This document shows, piece after piece, positions 26,001 to 40,660 of a stretch of DNA of 64,000 bases. How positions within the stretch are numbered: the first letter of the stretch is position 1; the number at the start of each line of letters is the position of its first letter. A model generated the notes under the pieces. That model was not told where the DNA came from and ran no database searches. It saw only the letters and a program-made list of their open reading frames with translations. The stretch comes from Aphis gossypii. Its lineage: Eukaryota; Arthropoda; Insecta; Hemiptera; Aphididae. The stretch lies in the NCBI RefSeq assembly GCF_020184175.1, contig NC_065531.1:52907213-52971212 (forward strand), in the 5' to 3' direction. The position numbers and the translations under genes were made by a program.

Positions 26001-27200
26001 CCAGTAATAGCGTAATATTATAGTCATGTAAAAGCTATTTATAAGCCTATAACGTATAGCCATAACGTGGGCCCAGCATAAAAGTTGTTACGGACGACAT
26101 TAATTGTTTTTTGTACACCCGTCTTCTTTTTGATCTGTTTGACGGCGACGATTTAATAACGTAGGTATGCGTACAGTATAAATATATAATATGGTGTCCA
26201 ATACGCTTGGGATGCTGCTCACACCTGCCACTACTACTGCGCGCGTGTAGTAAAACGCCATTTTCTTTAGAAGATTTTTTTTTTTTTTTACTTTAATCAG
26301 CCGACAATCTGTTTTTTTTTCGTTATCATTGTTGTCTATTATGTATCATTGACACTCCAATCGTGAGCCGTGGATTTTATTTTCCGGTCCATCGGTCGTC
26401 GTCGTCGTCGTGTACGCGCGCGCACACGCCAGGCCCACGACGGTCCAGCGGGAGAAAAACAGTGTGGACGAATTCGATTAACTGGCGTTTCACGTGTCCG
26501 TCTATTATATACACACCCTACTCGGTACCAAACTCTCTACGGTCAGATACTTATATATTACTATATACTTACATAATATTATATTACATATTGTACAGAC
26601 GAAATCACGGACGGTCTGAGCTATTACCTGCCGCGTTGACTTTTCGGTATCGTCCTTTATGGAAGAGTGTTACCCGCCACAAATAATAATATTATATGTA
26701 CTCTGCGTATAGGGTCCGTCTGCTGGGACACTCGTTGTAATATTCACCTGTCGGCGCCTCTTGTACGCACGTCTGATGACCGCGACGGTATAAAATAAGA
26801 ATAATAAGATTTCATATACATATAATATAAGGTAGGTAATAATAAAAACCAGCCAGAACGTGCTCGGCGACGGGCTAATATTTGTAAACCGCACGCGCAC
26901 ACTCGTGGCACGCCCACGTGTGTGCCGTACGATATGATATAATTTTATTCTCATTAACCCTTTACGATAAAGTATTGGTTACCCCTTCGCTTCTGATCAC
27001 AATAATAATAATAATAGTACTATGCAGGTGTCGACGGCGGCGGCGAATTGGAAACGGAGGATTTAATCGACCGTTTAGTTCACATGACCGTGTCCAGACG
27101 CAGGGTTATCTCTACTGTTATAATAATAGATCGTATATTATCAACATAACGCCAGTCGTCGACAGGTATTATTACTGATGATATATATATGTACTGTGAC
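26000..27200 (-). promoter_or_regulatory. GC-richer block with minus-strand splice donors
   Basis: Dense CpG and GTC/GCG triplet sequence (for example CGTCGTCGTCGTCG near 26397) between AT-rich flanks. The minus strand has two good donors: CGACAG|GTGAAT, exon end at 26748, and GCGGCAG|GTAATA, exon end at 26628. The open frames on both strands look like low-complexity translations of GC-rich DNA. It could be a promoter with an alternative first exon on the minus strand. It could also simply be regulatory DNA downstream of the receptor gene. Confidence 0.3.
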
Positions 27201-28109
27201 GAAGTTTATCGAAAAATATGAGAGGTAAAGCAGGTAGCTACAGGTATATATGCGTGGTAGCTGTTCGTTTACTCATCGCAATAAGATATGTGAAAACACA
27301 TTTATACATAAATATAAAGTACAACGTTTAACACTATAATGTGTGTTTATTTATGTGTTTATTCCTCACGAGAAACATTTAACAACTATGTTGTGTACAC
27401 AGGGTTATTCACTAACCATGATCATTGATAATTTACCATTTATCTTGTTAGCAAGAGGTTTGTTGAAAGTTTTGATGCATCTAAATAAAAAATAAAATAA
27501 AAATTAGTTGTAACTTATTGAATAATTTGTATCAAATCATCGAATACAATATATATATTTTATTACATGTATGGTTTAATGCCTATAAAATATAAAATAA
27601 TTTTAATATACAGTCTAGTAATTAATGCGATTATGTCGAGTTGCAAAAAAATAAAATTGTACCAACTATTTTATGGTTCACCAAAATTTAATGAACCAAT
27701 GACTAATCATGGGCCACTAATCCATGTTTAATTCACCATTAGCTAATTTTATTGATTTGTTAAATGCTTAGTGATTGTTTAAGCAATCCAGCATTCAGCA
27801 TATTTTATACATTTTAAAATTTGAATAGATTAATATAAATTAATAATAATTATAACATTTTCAAATCATCAAAGCATCCATATCTTCTAATCCTAATATT
27901 ATATGAACTATAATTTATCTATAGAACATTTAGTTTAATATTTCAGAAACTACTTTCAGCTTTCAATTTATATACATAATATAAACATTTTACTTTAAAA
28001 ATAGTCAAGAATGCTATCTAAGAGGCTTAAGGTATAATTGTAGTTGAACTTTGATTCGACCGATAGTGATCTATAGATGAGAAACAAGGACGCTCCATAA
28101 AGTACAACC
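27200..28109. other. AT-rich gene-free stretch
   Basis: Nothing recognised beyond AT-rich sequence. Confidence 0.5.
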
Positions 28110-28510
28110 TTATAGTATTTGAAAGGAAAATTCTTAGATCGATTTTTGTACTATGTATAATGTATATACGCTAATACAGGAAATTGAAGGATCAGAAATA
28201 ATGCGGAGATTAAGGAGCTTTATAAAAAATCCAATATTGAGGAAATAATGAAGAGGTGGTTCCTCTGGCTAGATAATACGCACGGCGAAAATACTATTTA
28301 TTAGTCATTCATACATAAGATACAAAATTGTTTTCTAGAAGGAAGAAGACCAATAAGGCTACCTAGATTAAGTTGGGAATATCTGCAGGTTATGAAAAAT
28401 AAGAAGCATGCAATACCGGACACAGAATAGTGAGTTTTAGCAAAGGATATAGACAAATGGCAGAGCATAATATGTTTTCAGTATCTTAAAGGCTAATAAA
28501 ATAAAGAAGA
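28110..28510 (+). mobile_element. 3' tail of a non-LTR retrotransposon (LINE), decayed
   Basis: Pieces of the C-terminal region typical of RTE/CR1-like LINE polyproteins occur in order on the plus strand. They are FERKILRSIF near 28118, then IRNNAEIKELYKKSNI near 28190 and an RWFLWLDN segment. EGRRPIRLPRLSW follows at about 28339-28377, then AIPDTE near 28413 and AKDIDKW near 28440. They lie in shifting frames with stops, so this is a 5'-truncated, mutated copy. An AATAAA-rich tail follows (28495-28520). The clade is uncertain; the assignment rests on motif order recognised by eye. Confidence 0.7.
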
Positions 28511-28519
28511 ATAAATAAA

Positions 28520-28665
28520 TAATTGAAGACAATTTTTAACCTTCGCGATTTTTCTTTTAAGAATTACAACAAAACAACAAAAACTTTTTCTCAATATTAT
28601 TTTAAAAAATACAGAGAATTTCCTATCTTAATTGGAAATGAGGATCTTTGGCGAATCACCCTGTA
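28520..28665 (-). repeat. TA-flanked MITE-like repeat terminus (inverted copy)
   Basis: GCGAATCACCCTG-TA at 28651-28665 is the inverse of the CAGGGTGA end at 3992. It extends leftwards through AT-rich sequence to the LINE tail, which it adjoins. Either the LINE tail and this repeat are nested, or they inserted side by side. Confidence 0.45.
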
Positions 28666-30140
28666 AAATTGCAATATTATATATTTAATGGAATCCAAAT
28701 TAAACGATTCCAATCAATTTAAAATATATTATGGGTGTGCCACGTCATCTATCTTCGTGACACATCTCATTATCGACTGTTTTATAATGACACATTTCAT
28801 TTATACCAATATAGGTCACCGTTATTGGATCGATAAATATTTTTATAATAACTGTAATAAATATTTTGTAAATAACATTATTAACTATTTGTTTTAATTA
28901 TTATTATCAGAGAAACAATTTAATAGGTACTATAAATTTATTAGGTTAAAATTATCATTGGTATATTTTTTAATATTTTAGTAGATATCAAAAGTAAAGA
29001 ATCTAAAAAGTTAAATTTTATTTAATTACTAATAGGTACTTACAATTTAGTATTTACAAGTAATTTCTAAATAATAACATTGAAATAGTTTGTAGCCATA
29101 ATATTTTTTGTAAAATTATAATTGAGACGTTGTTGTTGTTTACTGTTGTTACTCCTTATTAGTAATTATTATTTTTTTTTAAATTATTAACTTTAAAATA
29201 AATAACTATGAAAGTAGTTTGGCTTATTTGTTTTTTGGTTAAATATAAAGTTAAATATAAACTATTTACGAGTAACCTTGTATAAATTGAACTTCAAATA
29301 ATTTTAATAAAATTATACTTTTGTTTTTTAAATTATTAAAAGAAAAACTTAATACATGGTAAGTATCTTATGTTAAATTTTCTTTGAAATTCCTTTAATT
29401 TATTTTTTAGTTTTCCGGATAATTTTAAAAAAATAAATAGGGTAATTTTTACTTTTTACCTCCTCCCCTTCCTCAATCGATTTCATTGAGAATCGAAACA
29501 TTTTTAGACTTAATTTTAGTAAAATATTTATTTCCCAGCTTAGAATCTAAGAACAATTAATAAAATAATATAATTAGTATTAATATTTTTTATTTAAAAT
29601 ATAGTCTAATTTGATTTTTTTTTTATGTAAGTACATGTATAAAATGTGGTCCGAATGTTGGATTCATAAATTAGGGTTTCGTAATCAAACGAAGAGTTGT
29701 GGTCTTATATTTAGATTACGAAACATATATATTTTTAATTACATCCTGTGGTTGGATGTATTAACTATAATCTATATGCATTTAAAATGTTAAAACGAAA
29801 CTCGTGTATAATATTAATATATAAAATATTTTTAATTAATATTTAAACTTACACTATTTACTCAAACTCAATATTTGTAGGTGTACACATTATTTGTTTA
29901 TAATTATTACTTAATTAAAAAGACTTAAATAATATATCAATAATCAATAGCATTTTCAAAATTTAATAAAAGCTAGTAACTACTTATTAGTTTTCTGATA
30001 GAAGTACAACAATGTAATATACGTATTATATTCGTTTGACAAATGTATTATTATATATATTAAATAAATTTTGTGTACTACGATTCAAGGACACAGCTAT
30101 TTACCGAGGATTTTAACATTCTGTCTAAGTATTTTTTTTT
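28666..30140. other. AT-rich gene-free stretch
   Basis: AT-rich sequence without coding or repeat structure that I could support. The frames at 28688-28897 and 29611-29793 have chance-like composition. Confidence 0.5.
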
Positions 30141-31170
30141 CAGAAAAAATCAGTGCGTACTGGTGTTTTAATGTACAATCAACTGCCTATCTACCATACT
30201 CGAGCTGTCACAGTGCGTGAACTCGAAGTCTGTATTGTGTATGTGTCGCTGTGAAAGAATTAAACGAACCACCGTGCCATTGATAATAACACAGTCATCT
30301 ACCTACATCAGATTCGACCACGTCGCCGTTAGTTAGTCATCGCTCAAAATTATTATCAACGTATTACACTATTATAATATATACACGCTGCAGTATTATA
30401 GTCTACCTACTAATACGCATGGCTATTATAATACACAACTTGTTACATTATAATAATAATAAAAATGAATAAAAAAAATAATAATAATAGTATAGTAAGT
30501 ACCATCGAAGGGTTTGCGCGCATGCTCCGGAAATCCTATACTAATGTCCAAAGTACAATATCCGGTCGAAAATTGACAGACCGTGTCAGCATCCCCATCG
30601 TATACATACACACACTCACGTATACACACACAGACCCGGACAAACGTATACATCACATAAATCACTAAATTTAAATAATAATATGTTTTCACCCGAACAA
30701 AATAACACACACACGGAATACACGTACCTACATGCCTATAGAGAATTCAAATACAATATGTCCACGACCCAAACTGGTAGTTTATACTGCACTCGTACGG
30801 TGTACACAATTACAAATATCTTCATTTCTACCTGTACGTTGGTAGCGTCTATCGGGCAATAATGACGTTACAATACCAAATATATAAACAAATAAAGAAA
30901 TAAGTAAAAAAAAAAAACCATTAACACAAATGATATACATTGATATTAAAATATTGTAACGAAATGCGATTTTTGACGCTCCAGGCCGAAAGCGGCTCGC
31001 GTTTGAGCCAAAGATCACGCCTCCGCCGGAGGACGTTTTTAAATCTCGCGCCGACAAACAAGGACCTAACGTATAAAATAAAACAAGACAGAATCGTGTA
31101 TCGATGTATACGAAAATGGTCCAGATCCGCCGCTATATGAACTGCGCAAGTAACGTGATTTAGATTTGTA
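30140..31170. promoter_or_regulatory. Moderately GC-rich block, candidate regulatory DNA
   Basis: Less AT-rich than its flanks, with an initiator-like TCAGT at 30149 and a short GC-rich core at 30980-31060. That core includes a near-palindrome CCTCCGCCGGAGG. The frames across it (30465-30668 plus; 30426-30710 and 30782-31057 minus) are not convincingly coding. Confidence 0.25.
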
Positions 31171-34100
31171 TACGCTACGTGTTGGATTGTTTTTATTTTC
31201 TGTAGTCGATATATGATTGCTTATGCTCGAATTGTTTTATTAATAGTAGTAATTTATTGGCTGCAATAGATCATCAACTAGGCACATCACGAGTCTGAGG
31301 AGTTTACCGTACATTTTACAATGAGTCCGTGAGTAAGGTACATTGTAAGTGTATCTACATAACTATTAATAAACATAGGTTAAGATATAAGAATATTTTA
31401 TGATATAACATAAGAATCTTAAGTTCTAAATTACAAGTAATAATACAATTACAGTTCTTGCAAAGTATTTATCATAAAAATATGTAATTTTGTTTTACCT
31501 TGATAAGCGTAGTTGAATTATTTTAGAATGCTAGAATATTTAATACAATATGTACATTCATACGTGGCAATACAAAGTTTAAAAATAAATTATTAAATAA
31601 TACTTGTTATTAAATCCATATGACAATATTATATAGGGACTTCAGTATGACCAAATAACCATAAAATTTATGAACAAAATTAAAATATAATTTTTGTCCG
31701 GAAAGATTAATTTTCCCCCTGTTTTCTAGGATTGCGGAATCAGTAGATTGCTTATAGACTACTTGTACTGGTAAAATGTATATACATTTTCCGAAGTATA
31801 AAAATGTCTGGCAAAATACGAGTAGATTAAGTCATATTAAAGAGCTGTTGTTGTTTATCACTTACTCTTTAACTAAAGCAAATGCACTCAATATGTATCT
31901 ACGTAACTCTCCACTCAAATCAACACATCAATACTATAACTGAAACAACTTTCAACTTCTATAAGAGGTTTCGCTTACATCTTCTATCATCTTTCAATCG
32001 ATTAATTGCCATCTAACTTCGACATCTTATATGGACATTCAACTAGGAGACTTGAACGCAGATAGATTAGTAGAGATCCTATAGATTCACAAAAAATAGA
32101 TAAATAACAATATGAGAGATCGTACGGTTCTTAGAATGGGTAACTTTCAAATTGCCTCCCAAGTATAAGTAGGTGATATTTTTCACTGGAATTACCTCCT
32201 AAAACATACCTAGCTTATATTAATTAATAATTAATAGTAAGTGTATTATTGATTATTACAACGATTTCTGTTATGTTTAAAAAAATTATTTTTAAGACAA
32301 ACAATATTTCTTAAACAGGATACCGAAAATAATAGATAGATCTGCCAAAACGAAAACGAAAAAAATTTAGGTCAATAACAAAGAATAAAATTTACTTTAT
32401 ATTTAATTTAATTTATTAATTACACAATAATGACATTTTAAAATCTCAATATTTAAAAGTATTGATAAACACGTTTATGAACTTAATAAATATTTTTTTA
32501 TCTAAATTTGCGTGTAAAGTATTCTGAGAGTCAGATTGTACTTAAGTTTAAAATACAGAAGTACACGCATTTAAAATATCTCATCGAATATCAACATAAA
32601 TCTTGTGCAGTTAAAGTTTGTTGATTATTTATTAGTTATCATTGTTAAAATATTTTTTAACGTAGAAATGCCATACCTAATAGTTTTTATTTTTAGCTGA
32701 TTGGTTTTTGCATACAATACATAATATTAATGATCACGTAAATAATACTAAAAGCCACAGAATACTTATCAGAGATTTGTACCTTCCTCATATATTTCCC
32801 CTTTTCACTGCCTGTATGAATAATCTAAAATATTATTATTCGAAGTACAATTATCGTAGGATTATTTTACAACCACTAAACAATTTATGCACACAAGATA
32901 CCTCGTGAATTTTTAATTTTTTACTGGGGGTAATGGAAATATTTGTTCTGCAGTTGTGTAATTACCGATGAATTGACCTCATTGACCCTACAAATATTGA
33001 TAGGTTGGTTATTATGTAACCTACCCCCATTAACCCAATTACGACTGTAACGAATTAAAATTTAAAAATACATTTTAATGATTTTATACCTATTTAAATA
33101 TTTTTGTAAAAAAAACATTTTCATTTATATTGGGTATAATAATGTATAGTGATTTATAATTATGTATGAATTATGTACATATTAAAATTAAAACAAACTT
33201 CAGTCACAATGAGAAACTTGACAGTGGGAATTTTAGTTTGATCAACAAAATTATAACCATAAAAAAATTCTAAGCTGACGAAATAAAACGATATTATAAG
33301 TATTTTTAAGTACAGTATTTACTGTTGTTCTGTTGATTATATTATCATATAAACTATTATTGTATTTTTCAGCATTTTATATAAAAACGAACAAATAATC
33401 ACACACAATTGGAAGTTCGTGCAATAATAATAATAGTTTACTGCATCGTTTTCGTCTATTAATGTTGAGTCAAGTCATATTGTATATTTTACTATAATTT
33501 GTTAAATATTAAAATGTTATGTACACAATAATACTATGGCAAATGGTAATACACAATATGTACCTACATTATTGTTAACTTCGCACAATCACATAAACGG
33601 ATGGACCGATACGGTTTTAATATACGCTCGCAAAACTGTATATGCCTATCTACTTAAGATCGATAAATGGGAATATATGCATATAATAATAACATTATAC
33701 AATATAAACTATACATTTTATCGTACGCTCAATAATAACGTTATAGATTTTATAGACAACGGTAAAAATGTATAACGGTTTGGTATTCGAACGTAAATTA
33801 CTACTCTGTTTGCGTTCATTTGAATTATATGTATATGAAGTAGAAAAACGCGGTGAAATAGAACGCGTATAGATACAAAAAAATATTATATTAATATATT
33901 TTTTATTTTATTTTGGGACGTATGTACCTGCTTCTTCCACGGTATAGTGCACAATATGGCTCTAAATTTGCGTATATAGGCGCATTAATCATAATTCATA
34001 ATATTTCTAGAATAGCCTTTTGGATTCAATAGTCTACCAAACATAGAAAAATTACTGAAATATACATCCCTTCTAAATATCTAAATTGTGTAACAATATT

Positions 34101-37100
34101 TAATTTATCTTTTGATTGTGTCAATATATTTAATGTTTATACTATTTTACATTAAAAATATTACATAGAGAAATATCGTCTTCGTTGGTTGTTTAATAGC
34201 TGATAATTTATAATGTATTTTCTCAACGCAGGGGCTGACAAAAATCATAAACATGTACGAGGTAAAATTCAAGAGTTGACTCAGTCACTTTAACAAGTCG
34301 GTAATACTTATATTATTTGTACTTCAACAACGAATTTGAAAGCAATTTTTTTATCACAATTTATAGTAAATGTTAGAGAAAATTAAAACATTAAATGTAC
34401 AACAAAAATCTTAAAATCTTACTTCGACCATAATGGTTGTAAAAGTCAATAATCTATTTTTGTAGAGATTCTACAAGAATACGTCGACTTCTGAGCTCTA
34501 TAACCATTATATTATCGATTAAAAATTATAATATTCACCTATAAGTGTATAAGACATTAGTGACGAAACGTATTTAATGATACCTAAGAGAAATTTATCG
34601 ATTTCGTCATGTAACAAACGTCAAACGGTATGTAGGTTATTGTCTATTCGATAAATTATACGCTTTCCTAATGACATATTTATTTAAAATATTTTCAACG
34701 ATTATGATGACATGTGCATTACACGAACACATTAATAATTATCTAAATATATATTTATAAATAGGTACTTTTAACTGTCTTAAAGATTTAAAACAGTTAC
34801 ATGTCAACTGGGATGAAAATGTTAAAATTTATATTGATACACAACGTTGTGTACATGTTATGATAAATAGAAAGTAGGTATCTAATACCATATGTTAATC
34901 TGAATATTTTAAATGAACTTAATGCTAATATTTATATGAGAAATAATATAAAATTCGACTAAAATGACCGTGTGATATATTTGAATAGCATATGGGTAAT
35001 AAGTATTGTAAGTTACCTATGCGTGTTGCGATGTGTTAATAAATTATTTTTTAATAATTAATTTTATTCGAAACGCAAACGTCACACTGACAGTGGAATT
35101 AATTTGAGAACTAACGATCGAATATCAGATTAGGTCGTATAATATGACTATGTAAAAATATTATACTTGTATAGTAATGAGCACAGATACTGTATACGGT
35201 ACCTATATATCGTTTTTCGTGTGTTTTTTTTTTCATTCATCGAAACAGCCACCTGTTATTAGCATTGTTAATTATTCAAAATGCATTGCCTCTCCGTCGC
35301 AGGGTGTCCGTTCCATAATCTGCGTCTGAATAAATTCCAGTCCCTAATTTCCGTGAATACGTAATTTATCCAAACTAAGTCCGAATTACTCTTTTTTTTT
35401 TCTATAATAATTACCGGAAACAACCGACGGTAATATCCTTTTTATGTGTACCCCAGTACAAACTGTATCTATAGTGTACACGTTGAACAATGGACCTGTT
35501 AAAAGCAGTCAAATTTCTCCATGGTCACTGAATCAAGGGTTAAATTAAATATATATCTATATATTATATGTATTATTATAATTCATTATTAACTCGAACC
35601 ATATAATGAATAAAAGAATCAGGTGGATTTGTAATGATTATTTATTTATTTTAAGTGTATACTTTATAAATGAGTTTATTTTATTGTAGTATTAATAATA
35701 TTATGTATCTATAAGTATGGTAAATTTACGATGATTATTATTTTTAAATGATCGTTTCCAACTAATTACTTAGATAATTTGAGAAAATAATATGCTTCCT
35801 TTTGTTATTTTAATTTTTTTTCATTAACCTAAGTAAAAAAATGTCTACATAATATTATATTATCGCATGAGTAATGTAATTGTGGTTTTGTTTTAGGCAT
35901 TATACAATTTGAACTGAGAATATGATAAGTATCTACAATATACTGTAATATTTAATTATCTTAGTACGACTGGTATTGATTGTTTGTACCTATAAGACAG
36001 AGATTTAAAAGTTATAAATAAAAATTATTATTATAATACATAACATTAATGCATAATATCGTATTATGTATAGCAAGTACAATATTGTACAATTTTCGTA
36101 CATTTTATATTATGTACAATGTACATAACCACAAGATTGGAAATGAAATATGAGTTATTACAATATTATATAAATATATCATTAGGTAGATACTAATTTA
36201 TTATGTTTTTACACCGCCTAAGCCAACGATCCACTATCACTAATAACACAACAACAAAAACCGCTACAAGACCTAATTAACGTTTGTGTAATAGTCATAA
36301 AACGAGTCTCTGAGGAATATAATGTACATATAGGTATGTATTTACGTATAGCAAACACGTGACTTCACTGGTTAGCCACTAAAATTAATTTCCTATTATT
36401 TAACATAAAGAACAGTTTTCCCTGATGGAATACCATCAATATATTATAAGCCCATCAGCTATATTATTCAATTTAATTTACATGACTAAATGCTAAATCG
36501 AATTCATTGAATTAAATTCTGTCATCGATTGACATTGTAACTCGGTTCCTATAATCGTATTTCCTATTTACATTATTGCGTTTATACATTATGCTCTTTA
36601 TTTAACATCGTATGCGCACTGAAAAATTAGAAGACTAATTTACTAATTACAAGGGTTACTTATACAGTTATACCACAATAACTAAATATTTAAAACTTTC
36701 AAAATACTTGCAAAAACATTACATTTTATTTAAAGTATAATTTCAATCATAATAATTAGGTACTTTGATAAAAAAAATTAAAAATTTTTTTATGTTTCAT
36801 TTTTGTTAATTGTTCGTACATTTTCAAACTATGATTTGGATTTTTGATCAAAAACTTATGGTTATAGTATACAAATGTACCACTTTTTATACAACTTTTA
36901 TTAAATCAAGTACATATTACTTATATTTACCCATAGTTTTAAAAATATTATTGAATATAGAAACAAACACATAATAAATGATAATATAATACTTTATGAG
37001 TTATAACATAAGCAAACAGCCACCGTATAATATTATAATACCTACATAATAAAAATAATTTAAAAAATGATACTCATATAATAAATGGCTAGTTAAGGTG

Positions 37101-39840
37101 AGTAATGAGTATAGCATTCGAGTGATTAAGAAATCATTGGATTTAATTTAAAATTTCAAGTCATTCGACAATAAATTCGATTTTCAACGTATTATATAAA
37201 TGTACTAAACCTACGCCCTAGTGCAATATATAAAATTAATATAATAATATTACATGAGTACTATAAACTAAATCAGTTTCTTTTTTTTCTTTTTTTTTTT
37301 GTTAGAATTTAACGATAAGAAACTGGTTCAGCCGTGTTGATGGATCAGATGGAAAGATCAGGTTAAACCATTCAGTTAATCTGTCTACGGCGTAAATAAT
37401 AAATAAACACATGTCAAACTGCTCGTGTAATGTGTTTACTTTTCAAAATAGGTTTCATTGCATACGCAATGGCTTGTGGATTATTCACCCGAATAATTCG
37501 GTTATCCATTTATTTAAACATATTTATTTTAAGGTAAGTAATAGGTAGGTAGTAGGTACACAATATAAATTATTTTAAAAATAACTCAGAACAGTTTAAG
37601 CAACTTTTTAAACTTAAATAATGAACAAAAATCATACTTAAGAATCTTACAGTCTTAAATCAATATCACAATAGTTAAATAGTGTGATTAAGTTTTTAAA
37701 ATGTCTATATTATAATATTTTAATTATTGACAAATGACAATACTTATAATGTATAACCAACTTTTATTTTTGTGAGACATTAAAAAAAACCATATACACC
37801 TGTCTGTCATCTTATAACTTCTTGAATCCGATCTATTACCTAAATATATTTTCTTATATTATATAATAATAATATTATTATCTAATGTTGTTATAGACTT
37901 TATAAAATTACTATGAAAATATAAAAAAAAACATTATTAAAGTCTGTTTATTTACTGTGGTTATTTTATTGAGAATTGTAAATATTGTATTAATACAATC
38001 CAAAAATAGAAATAAATATAATTTCATTAAAACTTAATACTATCAATGATTCATATTTTACTTCTTAAAAACTATTTAAACCTTAATAATATAAACTAAA
38101 AAGTTAATATTAAGGACAAAACAAGAAAAAAATTAAATCTACTAATAATAGTATAGCCGGTATAGGTATTCATTAGATGTTTTCTCGTTACAGATAATAA
38201 TTACTTATATATAAACTACCACATTGGTTAAGGGAATCTATTGTAGGTACGATCTTTAACCATAAATTGCAAAATTAAAATATACTCATATAATAATAAA
38301 TTACATTATAAATGCATAATATGATGTACGAAGAAAACAAGATTGAATTATACTGCACAGTGTAATAATTATATATTATACGCATTTTCATAGCGGTACT
38401 ATACATTAACGTCTACGACTTTACAGTAAATTGTTCATTAAAATAATCAAAGATTAATTGTGTTTTAAGAAAGCGGTGTTTTAATTTCTTTTTTGTTGAA
38501 TATTGTATAAATAACTAATTATAGTGTAATTAAACAATATGTATACGCGTATGTAAATTAATTAATTTTATGTATTTGCATGATGTATTTAATAGCTAGC
38601 TAGCACGAGCCTATTTTTTCCTGGTATTGTTTTAATTTAATTTTAGGTCTTATTTAGTGTCTATTAACAGAGTTTCCTGGCTTAACTCAGTATAAATAAT
38701 CATATTATTATGAATTTAATTTAGAAAAAAAAACGAATTTTGTTTTGTTTAAATAAATAATACATAATATTAAGTAATATCTATTACTAATTTAGTGATA
38801 ATTTGCTTCTAGGACTAATAATAATATATTAGACATATAGTTACTTAACCAACTATGTTCGAAAAGCTTTTTTTACGATATTTTAATTTATGAGTATTTT
38901 TAAACTTTAATATTTTACATAGTTGTAATATAGTAGGCCTACTTTATAAAGCTACATACAACTATATAATTTTTGAAAAAAATAATGTACCTAGGCATTT
39001 TAACATTTAATTTGTATAATATAAATTACTAATAATTTAACTTAGGTTTTCTTGCTTACTTTTTTTTAAAATAAACAGTTTGTATAGAGTATAGACTTTA
39101 CTCTGCGATCAAATTAAGATCGCCTAGACAATAAAATATTTTTAAAACTATTTGAATTATTTGAAGTAGGTATATCTATCTCCAAATTATATTATCAATC
39201 AATAGTTCGAGTAAACAGTAATGTAAACACAGATGTCCAATCATTGTGGCATTTTTTACTACATACATAAAACCATAAAATTGTTTCTAATAAAACATGA
39301 TTATATAACCTCCCCCAAATACACCAACTTTGGATATTTCTATGTACGCTACTGTAAGTGGAGAGCATAGTTTATAATACGTTTGACGTATTGGTATTAA
39401 GTACTATAAAAATAGTAACGTAGGTAATAGAAATAAAAATTATGCAATTTCTAGTTTGATGCTCAAAAAATAAATTCGTTATCTTACGTTATCTTAAGTT
39501 TCATTACACAGTACGCTATATGAAGTTTATTTTTTTATTGCACAAAATTAAATTTTATAATCTGATGTATATAATTAATTTTAAACAATTTTATTATATA
39601 TTTATAATATATTAATATCCCTACCTATATTGTGAGTGTCGAACGTTTTTCAGGATATTGTGTTAAGAATAAAATATTATATAGCAGGTGTTGTACGGAA
39701 TTACATCGATGTATTAGTCAAAGTCTTCAATATGGAAAAATGTTGACAAACCTCAAACGAACTCGATATGTTGTCTCCAATACAAATAATAAGAAAACCA
39801 CTTGTATTGAGTTTATAATATAATATTAATATTCTACACA
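31170..39840. other. Long AT-rich gene-free stretch
   Basis: Nearly 9 kb of AT-rich sequence without a recognisable exon. Scattered slightly richer patches (31860-32170, 35270-35480) show no splice-bounded protein frame. Open frames at 32708-32908, 33536-33775 and 39632-39823 have no family resemblance. Confidence 0.5.
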
Positions 39841-40660
39841 ATCCAATTATCGCGCCCAGACAACGCTCCATTAGAGGACAACAACTGTACATCTGCAGTA
39901 ATAATAGTAACAGTTGACAAATCCGACGTGGATGCGCGTAACACGGTAGCCACATCGTGTCTCGATTTTGTTTTTTTTTTATAATGGCGCTGGTCTAGCG
40001 ATAGTAATGATAAGAGCTAAACAAAAAAAACAAAAATAACCCGAATCAAAATACCATTTTAGTGAGTGCGATGAAGAGTGTGTGGAGTGTGCGAGAGAGC
40101 TCGAGCGGTTAGAATCGTCTTTAGGTCCATCCGTCAGTAATCTATCGGTCGACCGTTGATTGGTTTTTTGGGGTACAGTCACCGGACGAAACGTCGTAAT
40201 AACAATAAACCGATTTAATGCAACAGGTTTAGTATTGTTTTTTTTTTAGAAACAAATATAATATACATGTATATAAATATATATAAATATTCGGATACTA
40301 TTGTACGTTACGATCCTAGTGTTATATTATGCTGCTGTCATGGATTGTTTGTGATGTTAAGTGTGTGTGCGCGCCTATTTTAGGTATAGGTAATACTCTC
40401 TAACACCGGTAGTTTATCTGTAATCTGTTGTATTTTTTTTTTCATGCCCACTGCTCTTCGATGTTCCCCAATCGATCGGTCCTTTTTTTTTTTCATATAC
40501 CCAACGTCAATACATACAACAACAACAGCTAAATGAGAATTACTATTTTGAAACAATGCGCCAAGAGAAATAAATCGTTCGATTACATCGACGACTCAAT
40601 CGTTGCTGTCCAAACCATCATACTAAATGATATACATTTAGGGCTTTACGCGTATAAAAC
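39840..40660. promoter_or_regulatory. Less AT-rich block, candidate regulatory DNA
   Basis: CpG-containing sequence with TG/GC-rich pieces (GTGTGTGTGCGCGCC near 40360) and poly-T runs near 40430 and 40484. No reliable start, splice or protein pattern is seen on either strand. Confidence 0.25.

Noticed and set aside
39632..39823. Frame starting SVERFSGY, reminiscent of the hAT dimerisation motif
   Set aside because: Only five or six residues resemble the motif, and neither flank shows transposase or terminal repeats.
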